The notes under the pieces were generated by a model, which was not told the origin of the DNA, searched no databases, and saw only the letters and a list, made by a program, of their open reading frames with translations. Shown here one piece after another: positions 26,286-34,925 of a stretch of 43,959 bases of DNA; the stretch's first letter is position 1; every line of letters starts with the position of its first letter. This stretch comes from an uncultured Acetobacteraceae bacterium (GTDB taxonomy: Bacteria; Pseudomonadota; Alphaproteobacteria; Acetobacterales; Acetobacteraceae), in contig CAIXDS010000178.1 in assembly GCA_903918195.1 (NCBI GenBank), forward strand, positions 1 through 43,959, read 5' to 3'. Made by a program: the position numbers and the translations under genes.

Positions 26286-26733
26286 GCCGCCCCCTTCGTG
26301 TTCGTCGGGAAACTGATTCCACAATGGCAAGTATGTGCGAAGCGGAGGTTACCGCATACCACACATGCCACGCGAAGCAGACCGGATTTTTGGCCTTCGC
26401 TGCGTGGAAGTTTCCTCTTAAATCAGTTCGTTTGTTCCGGGCTGGCCACTGGGCTCGCCGCCCCCCGGACGGACATGTTCGGACGACGGAACCCTGTCGC
26501 AGCAGGGGAGGCAGCGGGAGCCGGCGGGGGAGGGCGTGAATAAGCCAACCAGTGGCCGCGATCCCGGTGGATGACCGTTTTCGACCCATCTCGGAACATC
26601 AACGTTGGCGGCCGGACCTCTGGTCTTGGGGCGACGGCCATTCTGCTTTCGAGCGTTCTCCGTCGCAAACGGACGCAGCGGTTGGACAGTTGTTTCGGCA
26701 GCACGCCACCCAAAAGCCATTACCTATGCGTCA
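26286..26733. other. Intergenic region, no convincing gene
   Basis: The 448 bases between the LuxR-type gene and the Hint/GloVer gene hold only short reading frames on both strands without a ribosome binding site or domain. The LuxR promoter must lie here but I cannot place it. The 26560-26720 part may be decayed coding sequence. Confidence 0.5.
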
Positions 26734-28533
26734 TTAACCCGCAACCAATTCCCGCCTTGCGGAGCCGAAAACAGGGAGGCTGGCTGACCCGCCTCGCGGC
26801 AAGGTGCCGATGTTGTTCGCATCTTCCAGCTTCCGGACCATGGCACCCCCAACGGCACGCCGGTTCGTTCGTTCCGCAAGGCGGCCGCGAATGGCATCCA
26901 GTGCCGTGCCTTCGGCCACAATCGGCAGGCAGGCGGCCTGCTGTGGCGCTTCCAGATCGGCCCCCAGAGTCAGGTAGTCGAGCACGTTGGCGAACATGTT
27001 GCGGTTGCCGGTGTCGAGGAAGCTCTCGGTCGCGGCGCCCTCGGCGAGGATGATGCTGTGGCGGGGCAGCTCGATGTGGAAATATTCAATTTTTTCAATG
27101 TTTCCGGCGCGGGCGATGGTGGTGCCGTTGAGCAGGTTCCTGGCCGCCACCAGCACGCCGTCGAGGCACATCATGTGCTCGGGCGAGACGAACAGGTCGC
27201 GCGCCGGGGTCGCCTCACCAAGTGCGCCGGCGGCGATGCGGATGGGCAGAAGGTCGGCGCGCTGGTGCGGATGCATCAGGCGGGCGAGGTATCCGCGGGT
27301 GCCGATCCAGTGGATCGGCACGGCCTCGCCGCTGGCGGTCAGCACCGGGTCGCCGATACGCAACGCCTCGACCGCCACCTCGCCGGCGGGCGTGGCGATG
27401 CGGGTGCCGCGCAGGAAGCAGGAGGCCGAGGCGGTCACGAACCCGGTGTTGGTCAGTTCGAATACCGTACCATCGCCGTTCGCGCCGCCCTGCGACGTCA
27501 CGCCGTACAGATCGCCGGCGGCGTCGGCGACCAGGCCGGCATACGGTTGCGTTCCGTTATTGCCGTCGAAGCTGGCGAGGACGGTGACGACACCGCTGCC
27601 GGCCTTGACCTCGAACACGGTGCCATCGCCGTTTGCGCCGCCTTTGACCGTTGTGCCGAACAGGTCGCCGGCGGCGTCGACGATCAGTCCGGCAAACGGT
27701 TCTGACCCGTTGCTGTTATCGAAAGTGGCGAGGGTGGTGACGACGTCGCTGCCGGCCTTCACCTCGAACACCGTGCCATTGTTGCCCGCACCGCCCTCGG
27801 CCGTCGTGCCGAACAGGTTGCCGGCGGCGTCGGCGATCAGGCCGGCGGTCGGTTGATCTCCGTTGCTGCCGTCGAAGCTGACGAGGGTGGTGACGACACC
27901 GCTGCCGGCCTTCACCTCGAACACCGTGCCAACGTTGCCCGCGCCGCCCAATGGCGTCGTGCCGTAAAGGTTGCCGGCGGCGTCGGCGATCACGCCGCCA
28001 ACCGGATTCCACCCGTTGCTGCCGTCGAAGTTGGCCAGCGTGGTGACGACACCGCTGCCGGCCTGCACCTCGAACACCGTACCATTATCGCCGTATGCGC
28101 CAGCCTCACTGGTCGTCCCGTAAAGGTTGCCGGCGGCGTCGGCAATCACGCCGGCCCTCGGATGCCCTCCGTTGTTGCTGCCGTTGAAGGTGACGATTGT
28201 GGTGATGACACTGCTGCCCGCCTGCAACTCGAACACCGTGCCATAACTGATGCCATCAGCCGCGGTGCCGTAAAGGTTGCCGGCGGCGTCGGCAATCAGG
28301 CCGCCAGACGGGAAGGCCCCGTTTTCCCAATCGCCGGGGGACAAGCCGAAGCTGGCGAGGGTGGTGACGACACCGCTGCCGGCCTGCACCTCGAACACCG
28401 TGCCATCGTTGTTCGCGCCGCCGGATGGCGTCGTCCCGTACAGGTTGCCGGCGGCATCGACGATCAGGCCGGCAGTCTTTTGATAGCCGCTGCCGCCGCC
28501 GAAGCTGGCGAGGGTGGTGATGGTGGCGCTCAT
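26734..28533 (-). CDS. GloVer tandem-repeat protein with C-terminal Hint domain
   Basis: A 599-aa protein. Residues 1-365 are seven repeats of about 50 residues with the core GLIADAAGNLYGTT, then GTVFEVKAGSGVVTTLASF, the so-called GloVer repeat predicted to form beta-propeller-like blades. A Hint_2 domain starts at Cys372 (CFLRGTRIATPAGEVAVEAL) and continues with DLFVSPEHMMCLDG, NLLNGTTI and LPRHSIILAEGAATESFLD. The first Cys and the block order match those of the Hint protein at the left edge, so autoproteolysis is possible. There is no classical signal peptide; export may use a non-classical route, which is inference. ATG 28533 has AGGA about 9 bases upstream. A perfect operator-like palindrome lies 50 bases upstream of the start. 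Confidence 0.9.
   Translation of the reverse strand: MSATITTLASFGGGSGYQKTAGLIVDAAGNLYGTTPSGGANNDGTVFEVQAGSGVVTTLASFGLSPGDWENGAFPSGGLIADAAGNLYGTAADGISYGTVFELQAGSSVITTIVTFNGSNNGGHPRAGVIADAAGNLYGTTSEAGAYGDNGTVFEVQAGSGVVTTLANFDGSNGWNPVGGVIADAAGNLYGTTPLGGAGNVGTVFEVKAGSGVVTTLVSFDGSNGDQPTAGLIADAAGNLFGTTAEGGAGNNGTVFEVKAGSDVVTTLATFDNSNGSEPFAGLIVDAAGDLFGTTVKGGANGDGTVFEVKAGSGVVTVLASFDGNNGTQPYAGLVADAAGDLYGVTSQGGANGDGTVFELTNTGFVTASASCFLRGTRIATPAGEVAVEALRIGDPVLTASGEAVPIHWIGTRGYLARLMHPHQRADLLPIRIAAGALGEATPARDLFVSPEHMMCLDGVLVAARNLLNGTTIARAGNIEKIEYFHIELPRHSIILAEGAATESFLDTGNRNMFANVLDYLTLGADLEAPQQAACLPIVAEGTALDAIRGRLAERTNRRAVGGAMVRKLEDANNIGTLPRGGSASLPVFGSARRELVAG
27450..28530 (-). repeat. Seven in-frame tandem repeats of about 150 bp inside the GloVer gene
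   Basis: Each unit encodes one GloVer repeat. Near-identical DNA blocks recur (for example the reverse complement of GCCGGCGGCGTCGGCGATCA), with three to five codons varying in length at the unit joints. Repeats in the middle of the gene are most alike, suggesting recent unit duplication. Confidence 0.85.
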
Positions 28534-29059
28534 CGGTCGGTCCTGTTCAGCGGGGGTTGCATGCGGTGTCGGCGGGTGGGGCGTGGGTCACGCCGTGACC
28601 CACCGTTTCGGCTCGGCTTCGCCCCTGGCCGTTTCGCGGATGCGACGCGGCGGGCGCGGACGGCGTCCGGCGTGTGTCGGCGGTCACGACCGGCCGGCAG
28701 CAAACGTAGGGTGCACTGCCCTTGCATTGCACCACTGTCTTCGGTGATGGGCAATGGTGCAATGCCAAACGGCATTGCATCCTGTCGGTCCTGCCGTAAA
28801 CAGGCGGAGCACCCAAAAATCCTGAATTCCGACGCGGCCGAAAGTGAGCCGCCTGACCGGGCAAGGGCCGGAATGCAACCAACGCAGCCGCCGGACCATT
28901 CCCCTCGGCACAAGCCAAACAATAACTATCCCGATACTCACCGCCGCCGGGGCACCGCTTCGCACCCCGGCGGCGCTTCGCCCCGCACCCACGCAAGGAG
29001 CCACACGCCCCTGGACCGAACCCAGCCGGCCGCGCAGGATGCGCCCATGAGCGAGACCG
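28534..29059. other. Intergenic region with two strong inverted repeats
   Basis: No convincing gene is seen in these 526 bases. They contain a perfect 9-bp dyad at 28583-28603 (GTGGGTCAC-GCC-GTGACCCAC), close upstream of the Hint/GloVer start, and an 11-bp dyad at 28724-28765 (GCATTGCACCA / TGGTGCAATGC, 20-nt loop). The first could be an operator; the second could end the pgm transcript or be a remnant of a small mobile repeat. Confidence 0.6.
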
Positions 29060-29272
29060 TCACGGCGCGGACTCGTCCGGACGGACAGGGTCCGGGCCGG
29101 GGTCTGACTGTGCATCCGTCGCGGCGCGACCGCGCAGCTGTTGCTTGCGCCGGCGCAGGTTCTCCCGCAATGCCGCCGCCTCGCGGGCGCGGCGCTCCTC
29201 CTGCGCGGCCAGGGCCTGCGGCGTCTGGGTGGGCTTCGGCTTCGACTTCGGCATCGGGGGACGGTCGGCCAT
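29060..29272 (-). CDS. Small basic protein, 70 aa, downstream of pgm
   Basis: A highly charged helical peptide: MADRPPMPKSKPKPTQ, then ERRAREAAALRENLRRRKQQ, with an acidic Pro-rich tail. Small proteins with the ALRENLRRRK segment are widespread in alphaproteobacteria with no known role (recalled, not checked). The ATG lies 6 bases after the pgm stop, so the two are co-translated. The Arg/Lys-rich helix could bind RNA or membrane, but nothing in the sequence decides this. Confidence 0.75.
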   Translation of the reverse strand: MADRPPMPKSKPKPTQTPQALAAQEERRAREAAALRENLRRRKQQLRGRAATDAQSDPGPDPVRPDESAP

Positions 29273-29278
29273 GGCGCC

Positions 29279-30922
29279 CTACAAGGCCAGCGCGTCCGCC
29301 ATGATCTGCTGCGCCTCGTCGAGGATGCGCTGCAGATGCGCGGCGTTGCGGAAACTCTCGGCGTAGAGCTTGACGATGTCCTCGGTGCCGGACGGACGGG
29401 CAACGAACCAGCCATGCGCCGACGCCACCTTCAACCCGCCGATCGGCGCGTCGTTGCCGGGGGCGCGGGTCAGGCGCTGCAGGATCGGCTCGCCGGCCAG
29501 GGTGGCGCTGCGCACCGCCTCGGGCGACAGCTTCTGCAACTGCGCCTTCTGGGCTGGCGTCGCCGGGGTATCGATGCGGGTGTAGTACGCCGTGCCGAGG
29601 TCGCGCGTGAGGTCCAGATAATGCTCGCCGGGATCGCGACCGGTGCGCGCGGTGATTTCCGCGGCCAGCAGGTTCAGCAACGGTCCGTCCTTGTCGGTGG
29701 TCCACACGGTGCCGTCCAGGCGGAGGAAACTCGCGCCGGCGCTCTCCTCGCCGCCGAAACAGCAGGAACCGTCGAACAGGCCGGGGGCGAACCATTTGAA
29801 GCCGACCGGCACTTCCAACAGGCGCCTGCCGTGCCGCGCCACCACGCGGTCAATCAGCGAGCTGCTGACCAGCGTTTTGCCGACCGCCGCCTGCGCCGGC
29901 CAGTGCGGCCGATGGGTGAGCAGGTAGTCGATGGCGACGGCGAGGTAGTGGTTGGGGTTCAGCAGCCCGGCCGAGGGGGTGACGATGCCGTGCCGGTCGG
30001 CATCGGGGTCGTTGGCGAAGGCGAGGTCGAACCGGTCCTTCAGGCCGATCAGCCCGGCCATGGCGTGAGGGCTGGAGCAGTCCATGCGGATGCGCCCGTC
30101 ATGGTCCAGCGTCATGAACCCGAAGCGCGGGTCGAGGCTGTCATTCACCACGGTGAGGTCGAGGCCGTAGGTCTCGGCGATCGGCTGCCAGTACGGCAGC
30201 GAGGCGCCGCCGAGCGGATCGACGCCCAGCCGCAGGCCGGCGGCGCGGATGGCGTCCATGTCGATCACGTGGCGCAGATCATCCACGTAGGGACGGACGA
30301 AATCCTCCTGCCGGGTGGTGTCCGCCGCCAGCGCCGAGGCGAGGCTGGTGCGTTTCACCCCACGGTTGCCCTCGGCGAGCAGGGCGTTGGCGCGGTCCTG
30401 CACCCAGCGCGTCACATCGGTATCGGCCGGGCCGCCATTCGGCGGGTTGTATTTGAAGCCGCCATCCTCGGGCGGGTTGTGCGAAGGGGTGATGAGGATG
30501 CCGTCAGCCAGGCCGGATGTGCGGCCACGGTTGTGCACCAGGATGGCGCGCGAGACGACCGGCGTGGGAGTCACCCCGTCATCGCGCTGGATCAGCGTGG
30601 TGACGCCGTTGGCCGCCAGCACCTCGAGCGCGGTGTTCTGCGCCGCCGCGGACAGCGCATGCGAGTCGCGGCCCATATACAGCGGCCCGTCGATGCCCTG
30701 GGCGCGGCGGTGGTCGCAGATCGCCTGGGTGATGGCGAGAATATGCGCCGCGTTGAACGAGCCCGGCAGCGAGCTGCCGCGATGGCCGCTGGTGCCGAAC
30801 TGAACCCGCTGCGCGGGATCGGCGGGATCGGGAGTTATGTCGTAGTAGGCCGCCTCCAGCCGGGCCAGATCGACCAGCAGGTGCAGCGTTGCCGGCTGGC
30901 CGGCCAGCGGTGAAAGTGCCAT
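29279..30922 (-). CDS. pgm: Phosphoglucomutase, alpha-D-glucose-phosphate specific
   Basis: Interconverts glucose-1-phosphate and glucose-6-phosphate, linking glycolysis to UDP-glucose and polysaccharide synthesis. At 547 aa it matches E. coli Pgm. The four catalytic parts are intact: the phosphoserine loop [14 protein letters not shown], the metal loop [11 protein letters not shown], the sugar loop [12 protein letters not shown] and the phosphate loop [20 protein letters not shown] 30922 is chosen because GGAGG lies 9 bases upstream; an ATG at 30931 falls beside that site and is less likely. The small basic gene at 29060 follows it in the same transcript. Confidence 0.97.
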   Translation of the reverse strand: MALSPLAGQPATLHLLVDLARLEAAYYDITPDPADPAQRVQFGTSGHRGSSLPGSFNAAHILAITQAICDHRRAQGIDGPLYMGRDSHALSAAAQNTALEVLAANGVTTLIQRDDGVTPTPVVSRAILVHNRGRTSGLADGILITPSHNPPEDGGFKYNPPNGGPADTDVTRWVQDRANALLAEGNRGVKRTSLASALAADTTRQEDFVRPYVDDLRHVIDMDAIRAAGLRLGVDPLGGASLPYWQPIAETYGLDLTVVNDSLDPRFGFMTLDHDGRIRMDCSSPHAMAGLIGLKDRFDLAFANDPDADRHGIVTPSAGLLNPNHYLAVAIDYLLTHRPHWPAQAAVGKTLVSSSLIDRVVARHGRRLLEVPVGFKWFAPGLFDGSCCFGGEESAGASFLRLDGTVWTTDKDGPLLNLLAAEITARTGRDPGEHYLDLTRDLGTAYYTRIDTPATPAQKAQLQKLSPEAVRSATLAGEPILQRLTRAPGNDAPIGGLKVASAHGWFVARPSGTEDIVKLYAESFRNAAHLQRILDEAQQIMADALAL

Positions 30923-31176
30923 GGGTTCCATCCTCCGTCGGCCGTCACGCTGCCGCATCGGGCAGGCTACCCGGCCGGGCGGATCGAAGGAAGGCCGGAG
31001 GTCCGGGACCTGTAGCCCCCGGCGGAGTCCGGGGCCGCGCCGCAGCCAATCCCCCGCACCGGCACTGAGTAGTTTCCGAGCCTGTCAAAGCAGAGCCGCA
31101 GGAGAGTAATGGCGATAAGGCCCCAGTATCCGTGGGCTGAAAGATCCATTCGCTCATTCCTGGAGGGAGCAACGCC

Positions 31177-31947
31177 ATGTTGTTGGCCGTATCAGCGCTC
31201 AAGGGCTACACCATCGAGGCAAGCGACGGCAGTCTCGGCACCGTCAGCGATCTCTTGTTCGACGACAGAAGCTGGAATGTGCGTTGGCTGGTGGCCAATA
31301 CCGGAAGCTGGCTCAGCGGGCGTAAGGTGCTCATTCACCCCTCCGCTATCGGGCAGGCCGACGACGAGCTGCAACGGCTGCCGGTGAGGCTGACGAAAGC
31401 GCAGGTCGAGGACGGCCCCGAGATCCTGGACATTCAGCCTGTATCACGGCAGCTGGAGAACCATCTGTATCACCACTACGGATTGGATCAGGTTGCGGAC
31501 CCGCGGACCCAGTTTGGCGGGGACACGGGCGTGGCCGGCGCATCGCCGCCACTGGCCGAGGCCCGCGCGCCGATGGGTGAGGTCGCCGAACTCGAATCCC
31601 GCCTGAATGACGGAGACCCTCATCTGCGCAGCGCCGCCGCCATCACCGGCTATCGTATCCAGGCGAGCGACGGCGAGATCGGCCATGTCGAGAACGTGCT
31701 GTTGGACGATGCCCGATGGGAAATCCGCTACCTCGTGATCGACACGCAAAACTGGTGGTTCGGCAAGCACGTGCTGGTGTCGCCCTATGCCGTGCAGGAG
31801 ATCAGGTGGGAGGACAGACACATCCGGCTTGACCTTGGCTGCGAGCAGATCAAGGCCAGCCCGCCATGGGACCCCGATGAGATCATCGATCAGGCCTATG
31901 AGGAGAAGCTCCACACCCATTACGGCTGGCGCGGCCAGGGCCGGTAA
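31177..31947 (+). CDS. Protein with two PRC-barrel domains
   Basis: A 256-aa soluble protein with two copies of the PRC-barrel fold. Copy one is at residues 5-75 (LKGYTIEASDGSLGTVSDLLFDD, then WLVANTGSWLSGRKVLI). Copy two is at about 155-225 (ITGYRIQASDGEIGHVENVLLDD, then YLVIDTQNWWFGKHVLV). PRC barrels occur in photosynthetic reaction-centre subunit H and in the ribosome factor RimM; stand-alone double copies are common stress or envelope-associated proteins of unknown function. A strong GGAGGGAG precedes ATG 31177. It is transcribed alone, divergent from pgm, with 254 bases between. Confidence 0.9.
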   Translation: MLLAVSALKGYTIEASDGSLGTVSDLLFDDRSWNVRWLVANTGSWLSGRKVLIHPSAIGQADDELQRLPVRLTKAQVEDGPEILDIQPVSRQLENHLYHHYGLDQVADPRTQFGGDTGVAGASPPLAEARAPMGEVAELESRLNDGDPHLRSAAAITGYRIQASDGEIGHVENVLLDDARWEIRYLVIDTQNWWFGKHVLVSPYAVQEIRWEDRHIRLDLGCEQIKASPPWDPDEIIDQAYEEKLHTHYGWRGQGR

Positions 31948-32099
31948 TCAGGTACGGCAAGCACCGGTCTGCGTCTGGGGGTAATGCTGGCGGAACAAGG
32001 AAGGGGCCTGTCTTCCTTCGGCCGCCAGCGCTTGCCGATAGCATGAACAGGGAGGGGCTTTCCGTTCAGGCCGTAGGGCAATCGGGGGAAGAAAGGCCA

Positions 32100-32283
32100 G
32101 GGGCTCTGCCCCATAGGTGCTAAGATAACGCTCCTCAATGCCTTTGCGGGGCGTAGCCCCGCACCTCACCAGGGCTTTGCCCTGGACCCACCAAGGGCCA
32201 TAGGCCCTTGGAACCCATGGATTTCTTTAGGAATGGGGTCAAGGGGTCCACCGACCCCTTGCGGGTCCAGGGCAGAGCCCTGG
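32100..32283. repeat. Cluster of intergenic hairpin repeats
   Basis: At least six dyads follow each other: GGGGC-TCT-GCCCC (32100-32112), GCGGGGC-GTA-GCCCCGC (32146-32162), CCAGGGC-TTT-GCCCTGG (32169-32185), CCAAGGGCC-ATA-GGCCCTTGG (32191-32211), AAGGGGTC-CACC-GACCCCTT (32241-32260) and CCAGGGC-AGA-GCCCTGG (32267-32283). A further GGGGG-CAA-CCCCC lies near 32315. Several match modules at 20315-20380 and 42762-42778. The wider gap 31948-32458 holds no other feature. Confidence 0.85.
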
Positions 32284-32458
32284 CCTTGTTTCTGTCTAAT
32301 TTTAGCGCCTATGGGGGGCAACCCCCACCGTCGCGCGCAGCGCGCGTTCGGCGTGACGGGCAGTGGTCCCTTGGAACCCATTCCGTTAAAGGCCCGACCC
32401 GGAATGCATTAGCCAAGAACGGCAAGATATGGATATCAGAGGGTCAGCCGTTAAAGCT

Positions 32459-33202
32459 TCAAAAAATCGTATACCCAAAGAGGACGAGGTGATTCCAATA
32501 CTGAATTGCAGGCTTTTCAATGCTTATCAAGGATACAAAACTACTTCCATGCAGAAAAAGATAGATCAGAGAACCCACCCAACAAAACAGCAAAATTATT
32601 GGAATTCTTATCCACGCGGACGATTTAGAAAGCAATGTACTTTCCACTCCAGCCGCAGCAATTGAAGGAAATTCGACGCTTCTGACGGCATCGCCGAGCT
32701 TGCACAAAATCTTGGCGTCGGAAGCGCACCTGCACCTGCACCCGCCACCACGCGGGCCGCCACAGTCTCTCAATTCTGGGTACTCTTTGTGAAATATTGC
32801 TCTCAAACTTCCAAGAGCCGTGTGCGCTCTATTTATTGAATCCAACCCGCTAACACTTACAAAAACCCCGATCGCAGAAATAACAATAAGAAATACATAT
32901 ATTTCATATAAATTGAAATCCAACCCCATGGAGCGAAATAAATCATACTTTTCGTTGATCGAATTATGGGCCAACAGATACATTGATATGTTATATGTAA
33001 TGTCCAGCTTTTTTTGTAAAGTCAAACCGTACGCAGTAAACAAAAAACCGTTAATTGTTAATATCCACATCAAACGGCTGTTTATCAATCCATCTTCGTG
33101 CTTTATATAATCGCGAAAGATCTCGTAGATTTTGAGATCATCACGTAACCGCTCCGCCTTGGGAGGGTCTTGTTGCGCCGTGGTTTGCGTTGTATCGCCC
33201 AT
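32459..33202 (-). CDS. AT-rich membrane protein with HED/LINxR motif, probably acquired
   Basis: A 247-aa protein with about three membrane helices: MWILTINGFLFTAYGL (residues 44-60), VFLIVISAIGVFVSVSG (about 105-121) and IPIILLFCWVGSLIYLFLHG near the C-terminus. The segment YIKHEDGLINSRLMW just before the first helix is a motif I recall from membrane proteins of unknown function in variable genome regions. A Cys/Gly-rich loop (DCGGPRGGGCRCRCAS) sits between helices two and three. Base composition is far more AT-rich than every neighbour except around that loop, pointing to transfer. ATG 33202 has a perfect GGAGGT 8 bases upstream. It lies between the hairpin-repeat cluster and tRNA-Thr. Defence or effector roles are possible but not shown. 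Confidence 0.78.
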   Translation of the reverse strand: MGDTTQTTAQQDPPKAERLRDDLKIYEIFRDYIKHEDGLINSRLMWILTINGFLFTAYGLTLQKKLDITYNISMYLLAHNSINEKYDLFRSMGLDFNLYEIYVFLIVISAIGVFVSVSGLDSINRAHTALGSLRAIFHKEYPELRDCGGPRGGGCRCRCASDAKILCKLGDAVRSVEFPSIAAAGVESTLLSKSSAWIRIPIILLFCWVGSLIYLFLHGSSFVSLISIEKPAIQYWNHLVLFGYTIF

Positions 33203-33344
33203 CCCAACCCACCTCCGCCATCATAGTGAAAAATAAACAATCAGCAGACGCTGTCAACCTGTCCCAACAGGGCAATCTGGTGAAGGATGGGGGTTGCGCG
33301 CCGTTGCCCGGAAGGCTAGGTAATCCGCCACTTCGGCCTACGGC

Positions 33345-33419
<75 letters not shown>

Positions 33420-33438
33420 TCCGGCACCCGGCGCGCGG

Positions 33439-34710
33439 TTATTCAGCCGCCGGATGCGCCAGCTGCATGACGTCGCGATACGGAATCACTCCCTTCAGCA
33501 GGTTGCCCTCGTCAACCACCGGGATCGCCCGGAAGCCATAACGGGCGAACAGTTTGCGGGCGTCGGCGACCGACTCGGTCTCCTGCAGCACAACCAGGTT
33601 GCTGGTCATGATGTCCGACAGCCGGTCGCGCGGCTCCGCCTGCAGCAATTCGCGGATGTCGATGGCCCCGAGCAGCCCGCCGGCGCGGTCGACGACATAT
33701 ACGTACATGACCACGTCGGCCTCGCGGGCGAGGTCCCGGTAGGCCCGCATGACGTCCCGCACCACCGCATCGGGGGGAAAGGCGATGAAACGGGGCGTCG
33801 TGTAGGCGCTGATCTGGTCTTCATGGCGTTCCAGCAGGAAGCGGATGCGGGCCGCATCCGCTTCGGCGATGCGCTCAAGGATCATGTCCACGTCGCTGGC
33901 CGGCAGCGCGGCCAGCAGGTCGGCCGCCTGCGCCGGGGTCATTTCGTTGACAAGCTCGGCCGTGCGCTCGATGGACAACGATGAGACGAGCTGACGCTGC
34001 ACCCGCGGCTCGATCTCCTCGAGCGTCTGGGACGCCTGCTCGGTGTCGAGTTCGCTGAAGATCGCCATCCGTTGCTCATGATCGAGTTCTTCGAGGATGT
34101 CGGCGAGATCGACCGGATGGATCTCCGGCAGCTTCTCCTTCAGCACGTTCAGCTTCACGTTGCCCTTGAAGCTGCCGATGGAGGTCGGCAGGCGCTGCAC
34201 GTAGGTCCACGGAATGGTGTCGCTGCTGATGCTGTCGGCAAGCCCGCGGATGAAGTTGGAGACGCGCTTGAGGCCGATCCGGCGCAGGAAACCGGCGCGC
34301 GAGCAATCAACGTCGGTCGCATACAGCAGCCCGTTGCGGGCGGTCAGCTTCACGTCGTAGACGACCTCGACCTCATCGTCGTCGCAGTCCAGCACCTTCT
34401 TGTCGAGCACGTGGTCGGCGAGGCAGATCTGCCCGTCCGCCGGCTCGCCCTCGAACGGTTCCGGCGCGCCGATGTCGATCGTGACCCGGCCATAGGCCTC
34501 GAGAGCGGTCACGTTGGCCCATGGCACCAGCAGCGATTTGTGACCGAACCGGCGCCGCACGAGCAGGTGGGTGATTTCGGGAACACGGCCGGATTCGACC
34601 GCCACCAGGTCGCCGAGCCGGCCGATGGTGCGGCCGGCCGACTGCACTTTGCCGCCGATCAGGTCGCTGAGCAGGAAAACCGCGCCATCGGCGATGGGTT
34701 TCTGGGACAT
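33439..34710 (-). CDS. PRC-barrel / MgtE N-terminal / CBS-pair protein
   Basis: A 423-aa soluble protein with three parts. Residues 10-80 are PRC-barrel-like (FLLSDLIGGKVQSAGRTIGR). Residues 190-305 are the MgtE_N superhelix (LPEIHPVDLADILEELDHEQ, then MTPAQAADLLAALPASDVD). Residues 310-423 are a CBS pair (FPPDAVVRDVMRAYRDLA, then LSDIMTSNLVVLQETESV and FRAIPVVDEGN). It has the sensing parts of the Mg channel MgtE but no membrane domain. In MgtE these parts bind Mg and gate the pore, so here they may regulate the Nramp-like transporter encoded two genes upstream. ATG 34710 is 13 bases after the small membrane gene. Last gene of the operon. Confidence 0.9.
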   Translation of the reverse strand: MSQKPIADGAVFLLSDLIGGKVQSAGRTIGRLGDLVAVESGRVPEITHLLVRRRFGHKSLLVPWANVTALEAYGRVTIDIGAPEPFEGEPADGQICLADHVLDKKVLDCDDDEVEVVYDVKLTARNGLLYATDVDCSRAGFLRRIGLKRVSNFIRGLADSISSDTIPWTYVQRLPTSIGSFKGNVKLNVLKEKLPEIHPVDLADILEELDHEQRMAIFSELDTEQASQTLEEIEPRVQRQLVSSLSIERTAELVNEMTPAQAADLLAALPASDVDMILERIAEADAARIRFLLERHEDQISAYTTPRFIAFPPDAVVRDVMRAYRDLAREADVVMYVYVVDRAGGLLGAIDIRELLQAEPRDRLSDIMTSNLVVLQETESVADARKLFARYGFRAIPVVDEGNLLKGVIPYRDVMQLAHPAAE

Positions 34711-34723
34711 TGTCGATCCTCGC

Positions 34724-34918
34724 TCAATGCGCAACGAGTGTGGCGAACTTGTAGCCGAGCAACACAACCAGCAGCAGCAGGTAGACCCGCAGCGCCAGCA
34801 GGGACCAGCGCACCGCCGGCGACATGGCCAGCCGGGGCACGGCGTAATGGTGGTTGATGGCGCGAATCCGCGTGATCAGGTCGGACAGGGCATGGTGCAG
34901 CAGACGGGCAATGCGCAT
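34724..34918 (-). CDS. Small membrane protein, 64 aa, in the Nramp-like operon
   Basis: A cytoplasmic, basic N-terminal helix (MRIARLLHHALSDLITRI) with a His-rich patch (NHHYAVPRLAMSP) is followed by one transmembrane helix (WSLLALRVYLLLLVVLLGYKF). The ATG lies 7 bases after the Nramp-like stop and the stop lies 13 bases before the CBS gene, so it is surely translated as part of the operon. The tight packing suggests a small subunit or regulator of the transporter. No family is recognised. Confidence 0.75.
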   Translation of the reverse strand: MRIARLLHHALSDLITRIRAINHHYAVPRLAMSPAVRWSLLALRVYLLLLVVLLGYKFATLVAH

Positions 34919-34925
34919 GACGACC

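Noticed and set aside
26418-26720. Minus-strand frames of about 100 codons between the LuxR and Hint genes
   Set aside because: Two overlapping frames of similar length, no ribosome binding site and no domain; at most decayed coding sequence.
27440-28530. CRISPR array
   Set aside because: The regularly spaced repeats are in-frame coding repeats of about 150 bp in the GloVer protein, without short spacers.
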